64,000 bases of DNA from Dallia pectoralis (taxonomy: Eukaryota > Chordata > Actinopteri > Esociformes > Umbridae), in assembly GCA_029465975.1 (NCBI GenBank), contig CM055728.1, positions 18,093,828 through 18,157,827 on the forward strand. Direction: 5' to 3'. A model generated the notes under the pieces. The model worked only from the letters and a program-made list of their open reading frames with translations. It was not told the DNA's origin and ran no database searches. Positions 1-64,000 of this stretch are shown piece by piece (position 1 is the first letter of the stretch; every line of letters begins with the position of its first letter). The position numbers and the translations under genes are program-made.

Positions 1-192
1 CATCTGTTTGGTCCCTAATCTGCCTCACAGCCGTCACGTGACCACACACGCACTGCACACCTGTCCACGGTGTTGCCACGACGATTGTTCTCTTTCTTCA
101 CTGCTGCTGTCCTCCTGCACAAAGTGTCTGTTCTTGGCACATGTCGGACCAAGCCGGTGCACAGACAACTTTAAGCGCACACACACACACAG

Positions 193-223
<31 letters not shown>

Positions 224-379
224 TGCCTGTTCTCCAAATCGGCCCAAAGCATATCCAACAATGGAGATCGGCAGCCCACATTAAAGAGCTGCGCTAGGAT
301 AGATTTTCATGGTCTAGCACTACTGTAAAAAGACACCCACACTGAACCAGGACATTGATCTATTTTTGTTGAAGACATC
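1..379. other. 3' flank of casz1
   Basis: Contains a short (AC)n run at about 178-221. No gene signal is seen. Confidence 0.5.
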
Positions 380-389
380 TTTATTTATT
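380..389 (-). terminator. distal poly(A) signal, overlapping AATAAA pair
   Basis: On the minus strand this reads AATAAATAAA, two overlapping canonical hexamers. About 35-60 nt downstream (347-326) lies a GT/T-rich stretch (GTGTGGGTGTCTTTTT), the usual downstream element. Cleavage would fall near 355-365, giving a 3'UTR of about 3.5 kb. Confidence 0.5.
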
Positions 390-2125
390 TGAGTGAAAAG
401 CTCGTCCCTTGCCTTAGACATGCAAAAAAAAACATAAATATAGCACACCGAAGGACTAAACAGCACTAAATCCAAGTTGAAAATACTTATCACCATTGCA
501 GAGGATAGCAGATTCAAGTAGTTTAAAAGACGTTCGCTTCATAGTCTAGTTTTTTTTTTACACAAAGGTCTGATTTGTCTCCCTGTGTGCTTGTGAAATT
601 AACCCAAAATTAAACTAAAGCTTGAGTTGGCTTTTAGTCCTGGAGTGCTACATTTGTAAAAACTGTTCAGCCACCGAGCAGTAGCAGCACACTGCTTTAA
701 AAGCACACTAGTACGCCAACAGAGTAAATACATCTTGCATTTTGTCTTTCTGTTTTCATGTCATTATTTTCACCGTTAATTAAAGCAGTAAAACGATCTG
801 TCGTTTCGGCAGCAGCCTATGCAGGTTTTGGAGGTCGTTTCCGTCTGGTTTTTATGTAATATAATTTTCGTGTTTATTTTTTCTTTCTCATAGATTATAT
901 ACAGGATACCAGCTGGCTGACAGATGGTGATGCCTTTACCCGTTTTTCATTTAAAGGAACATCATAAGAAAGAGAGAGAGGAGACACGACAACAGCTGTA
1001 GGCGGTAGAGGGGGGGGGGAACGCCAGCGGGGCTGGAGACACCAGCAGGGCTGAGCGCTGGTCGTTGTGTGCAAATTAACGATAGGAAGGGAAGTCATAG
1101 AATAAAGCAGGAAAAACACCTGAAACTAAAAGTTTCTTCCTTTCTCAAAGAGAAACGGAGACCCGTCGCGTTGGCAGCAGAAGAATCCTTCCTTTCACGC
1201 ACGGCTATGAAATGTACAGGTTTGTTTCTGACGAGGTGCCAGGCAACACATTTAGTTCATTATTTGCCGTCTGCAACAATGCGGACATGTCACATGAATG
1301 TCTATGGGACAAATCTTCCCTTTAATATCACGAACCTTCCCTTTAATGTCAAAGGGCCGATACATTAAGAAAAAGCAAGGACAGGTCACTGAACATAAAA
1401 CAAGGCCTTGTGACTCGGCACAACAGCAATTCCACAAACCTCTCAGTTAGGGCAGACATTCTGCTTCATTATTATTACAAAGAGAAACCAGTTTTCTGCC
1501 ATCACGCCTTTCTTCAGATATTGTACTTAAGGTTTTGATTGTGTTAGTATTCTCGCCTTCAGACAAGACCCCAAACATTATTGAGCTAAAGCACTACTAA
1601 GCAGAACATATGGATTTATAATAATTAATAAAATTAGAGTTTCTTTATTTTAAACTTTTTTACCTACAATAAGCCCCCCCCCCCAGACACACACACTCAC
1701 ACACACTCACAAACACACTTTTGAAGTGTTCAATAGCCCAGCTTCTATTTCTAAAATGTTTTCAAAGAAACAGAAAGAGAAATTAAAAAACAAATAAACG
1801 TTATGCACTGCCTTGCATTTGAGTCCAGGGAGACAATTCAGCCCATGAGAGGCATGCCCAGAACAAAGGAACATTTCAACCAAAAACCTTTACTTATCAT
1901 AAAAGAAAAAGCACACACAAATTACAAACACAAAAATGAATGAACCACTTATCTAAATAGATGAACCAGAAACAGACAATAATAGGTCTAAATCAGTGTA
2001 TTTCATATTTGTTTTTAACATCTTTTTGGAAAACAGAATTTTCTAATGCAAAAATGTCAAGATAAAAAACGAAATCACACACTCACACAAGTAAACTATA
2101 GTGGGGTTATTTAAATTTGTTACTT

Positions 2126-2131
2126 TTTATT
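2126..2131 (-). terminator. proximal poly(A) signal AATAAA
   Basis: AATAAA on the minus strand, followed about 35-55 nt later by TTGTGTGAGTGTGTGATTT (2090-2073), a GT-rich downstream element. It would give a 3'UTR of about 1.75 kb. Confidence 0.35.
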
Positions 2132-3872
2132 ATTCATTTCTCCTTTTTCGTTTTCTTTTTAAAGAAATCTCTTCACCAAAGAGCATTTTGTTCATATAGT
2201 CTTTTTACAGAAGAAAATACTGTACAACCTTTCTTCCCGAAACAATATTTTGTGAAGCCATGTTCAAGAAATAATTCATCAATCAACAATTTTCACTCCC
2301 CAGAAAACCTGAGAATAGGTTAGACTAAAATGTATTTTGTGTGATAATTTAGTACTACAGTATCTGAGCAGTGTCATCATGTTCTAAATAATTTATTCTT
2401 TTAACTCTGGCATGCCCATTTTATATTTGAATCCTCCAAGCACAGAAGTAAATAAAATCAGTCCTTACTTTAAATAAAACATAGAACAACAGTTCTGTCA
2501 CACTCAACAACTATTTGTGCATCAAAGCAAAGTGAACTAAAACATAATCTTAAAGCAAAATCCCTGTTAAACGATGCATGCCATATTTTTTCAGAAGGTA
2601 AAAATAAATCTAAAAAGTGCTAAAACACCCTAAAATGTTTCATTGCAAGGTCACATAAATATTAAATAAAACCATTACAATAGGAGCTCAACCACATCCA
2701 TAGTAAATGGGGAACAAAATGTCCAACATTGACACATTGCTTTCTGTCTGTACATTTCAAACAAACACACACACTCACTCCCTGACGATACCTGTCATTT
2801 CTCATCGCTAACTTATCTTTTCCTCTGTTCAGTTCATTCAGACTCCCGGCTAGTTAGTCATGACGGTTCTCGCCTAGTTCTAAATCCATATGCTGAAGTG
2901 TCAAATGAAATTACGCAAGTATAACACAATCGTAATGCAATGACGCACGTGGTAACAAAAATATCTTTAAATATGTTTGAATAGCTATTGTTGTCAATAT
3001 AAAATTGCACTATCCAGACACAAACTCAAAACGTTCCTCGACGGTGATGGGAATCTATTACAATTAGACGGTCATAAGCTTGGTTTTGGTGAGAATTTAA
3101 TGTCATTTCACAGGTAGCTGCGTACACTAAGAGCAATGCTTGCTGAGAGATCTATGCCCATCTGGGGTTGAGACTGAGAACTCTACTCACCTATTTAAAA
3201 ATATACATAATGAACGGAAAAATAACCGCACAAAGGATGAAGAGAGAACAGTACAAGCCAAAACACAAACGCAAACCCCTGTACGTTGAAATAATATCAA
3301 TAATAAGGAAATTATCAATAATAATAATATTACAGAAACCGGATTAACTGTCGAAACACATTCTGCTTTTGAACTTTCCCACAATGCAATTTAACGGTGA
3401 TGTCTTTGTCTTTCATTGTCAACAAGGGTACTGCAGTTCTTTTAAAGACTGAACAAGTAATTTCCTTTTTATATCAAAGTTCACACACACTTACATATAT
3501 AGGTATATAGAGAGATTTCTTTTTTTCCTTATAGTTGTTTTCCACACACAAAAAAGGTAAAAACGAAAAATAAATTAAAGTCAAACATGCACGCACACAA
3601 AACGACTGATGTGTAGTAAAATGTTTACATTGCTGCCCCGTGTGTAAAAGAGGGCCTAATGTTGTGTTTCGCTGTTCATTTTTAATGCATAATTGAATTA
3701 ATAACGTTGGTCATCTTGTAAACATCATAATAAATCATTTTGGGCCATCATTTCTTGTTGTTGTTGTTTTCTTGTTGTCATCTGCAGTGCCCATAACCAT
3801 GATAAACGAGGCCAGTTTAATTTGTTTGTTCATAGTATACAGGATTCTTCTTCCAGAGTACAAGAATATCTT

Positions 3873-62125
<58,253 letters not shown>

Positions 62126-62171
62126 TTTCCCTCCTTAGCCGGCTCACTGCCTACATGGGCTGTACTCTCTC

Positions 62172-62366
62172 ATTCTCTTCCACCCTCTCTCTCTCTCTCT
62201 CCATCCCTTCTCCGTCTCTCTCGCACTCTGTCTCCCTATCCGATTCCCCTCTCCACCTTCCCTCTCGCCATCTCTCCACTGCTCCCCTCCTTTCTTCGCG
62301 CTCCCCCTCTGTCCTCTCTCCCTCCCTCCCTCCCTCTCCCTCTCTCTCTCTCTCTCCCTCCCTCCC
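62172..62366. repeat. pyrimidine-rich tract upstream of exon 1
   Basis: C/T-rich on the plus strand, so GA-rich in the transcript sense; it starts about 50 bp upstream of the exon 1 ATG and may lie in the 5'UTR or promoter. Confidence 0.85.
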
Positions 62367-62756
62367 TAAGCACAGATGTCAAGGCTGTGTGAGTTTACCT
62401 ACTTTACCAGCAGGGGTCCTTCACAAGCCTCTCCACCCCACAGTCACAGTGGGAAAAGCTGGCCCATGGAAGAGAGAAGAGCCACTTAACCGGCATCCTC
62501 CTGTCACTGCTTACAATGAGAGCCTGTGGTGTGCAGGATCTGTGTGTGTGTGCGTGTGTGTGTTTGGCAGGTGTGTAGTGGGTGAGGCATCCATGGCCTG
62601 CTCCCTAGCCCCGTTCAGCCCCCTTCGACTCTGCTTGGCCCAGCTCAGTCCTGGCGCTGTCCCACAATGTCGTATGTTTGTGTGTGGTGGTACACAGATT
62701 AAGTTACACTGTATCAGTGAGAGCCAGCAGCTGGAGTAGGGATAAGGAAGGCTGCG

Positions 62757-62761
<5 letters not shown>

Positions 62762-62812
<51 letters not shown>
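62762..62812. repeat. (AC)n dinucleotide
   Basis: About 25 CA copies. Confidence 0.97.
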
Positions 62813-62815
<3 letters not shown>

Positions 62816-64000
62816 TCCTACCAGCGCTGTTGATACTGATCACATGTGCCACACACACACCTCCGTTACAGTGAAAGCAGGCACCTATCAGGTCTCAAGT
62901 CGCAATCCATTTTTTGGTCTCCGGAAGATTGATTGAGAAAAAAAGCCTGAAAAGAAAACAGCCTTCGTTGACACAGGCACCCCAAATGTGAAGGCTCTCT
63001 GTAAGTCCACAGTGGGGAATTTCTAGTTTCTCTCTCACTTGTGGGTCAGTTTTCACAATGCAATATTGGCGCTATGAGAATATCCGCTGGGCCATTAGAG
63101 AGTCTCAAACAAGCGGTGTTTTGAACGACGACTGCCGCTGTCGCTAAAACGGAACAAAATACAACCAAAGGCCCAAATGTAAGCGATAGTTCGCACGGAA
63201 AAATGCGTGCATCAGTCCGCCCTCAGTTCAGAAACATGTTAAACGACAGCTTTCAAGTTGCGTTCAACAGCCCAGATAGGGTGAGGCAGGAGTTTATCGA
63301 GTTATTATTATACAGAGACAGTTGGTATGTTTCCCGAACACCCTCATTTCAGCATGTACACATTATGCAACATGTTATAATGAACAAAACAAAACGCCAG
63401 CTAATTACTGCACGAATGGGAGCCAACTTAGATGTTTCGTGTGATTCCAGCACATTTCTCATTAAAACAGACTAGGGAGGCGGCCGAAAACGACACAATC
63501 TGATCCTGCAGTTCCTTCAAGTTCATAGGAAATATTGCTCAACTATTTTTATGAGCACGTATGAGGCAATGCGTAGTGCTCGATTGTGCTTACCTGTCAT
63601 TACAATTACTGTTTGGGTGGGTGTGTGCGTGTGTGTGTGTGTATTTGGAGGGGGGGGCGGTTTAACAGCCTTAAAGCCTTATGATATGCAGATATCTCTT
63701 ATTGCTCAGATGGAACAGGATAAGAGTATCTGTTGTTAAGGCCCGATATCCTGGACAACAAGCGGTTGGCATCGTTTAAACAGAGGGTGTATCAGCCTTT
63801 ATTTGACTCGAACAAACGCTTTTAATTACACAAAAATGGATGGCAACCGCAACTGACAGACGAGCCCGGGCCAACGCCCTGTCAGGGAGTCTCAAAAAAC
63901 GTTGACAATGACCAATAAAAGAAATAGGATGTTAAATAATAGGATACGGATGTTAAACAAAGCAACGGAAAGTTCACACACTTTCGTCGATAAGGTGGCA

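Larger units (their letters stand above)
380..3872 (-). other. casz1: casz1 3' untranslated region (long form)
   Basis: After the stop, AT-rich sequence without coding signal runs to good poly(A) signals. It includes (AC)-type tracts and several AATAAA-like hexamers. The real end is inferred from hexamer plus downstream GT-rich element, not from transcripts. Confidence 0.5.
62126..64000 (-). other. 5' side of casz1: 5'UTR, promoter or further intron
   Basis: No coding frame of substance. A minimal ATG exon (ATGACAG|GTAAGC, ending at 63594) would also join exon 2 in frame. The gene may continue beyond the window. Confidence 0.4.

Overview
This window is one eukaryotic gene locus. About 58 kb of it is a single multi-exon gene on the minus strand, casz1, the castor zinc finger transcription factor. 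The gene runs from a candidate first coding exon near 62.1 kb to a TGA stop at 3873-3875. The spliced protein matches vertebrate CASZ1 along its length: an N-terminal basic KRKGGLKLN segment, a block of four SKYD/SKYE repeats, and eleven castor-type C2H2 zinc-finger units, as in the long CASZ1a isoform. Long (AC)n tracts, many minisatellites, a Harbinger-like MITE and a decayed Tc1-like element point to a ray-finned fish; I cannot name the species. No other protein-coding gene, tRNA, rRNA or CRISPR is visible.

Layout in transcript order (high to low coordinates): upstream sequence or 5' intron 62126-64000; coding exon 1 (62047-62125, candidate); a 19 kb intron 1 with many tandem arrays and a possible alternative first exon at 43381-43504; exon 2 (N-terminal region); exon 3 (SKYD block); exons 4-8 (zinc fingers 1-4 plus a Ser-rich linker); exons 9-11 (linker with a VKQEP motif); exons 12-13 (finger 5 and linker); exons 14-16 (fingers 6-8); exons 17-18 (linker); exon 19 (fingers 9-11 and an acidic C-terminus); then a 3'UTR of about 1.7 or 3.5 kb. 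All introns are GT-AG. The phases chain correctly through all 19 exons except exon 17, which is one base short inside a 15-bp coding repeat. With that base restored the model is about 2051 residues.

Most non-coding bases are introns. They hold at least eleven distinct minisatellites (units of 11, 13, 18, 19, 22, 22, 28, 33, 42, 42 and about 50 bp), long (AC)n and (CT)n tracts, and candidate conserved regulatory stretches. Several arrays lie within 20-40 bp of a splice donor (exons 6, 16 and 18). The main points to check are the exon 17 frameshift, the in-frame skippable exon 18, a short five-finger isoform ending in intron 13, alternative N-termini, and the G-rich or UG-rich arrays inside the pre-mRNA.
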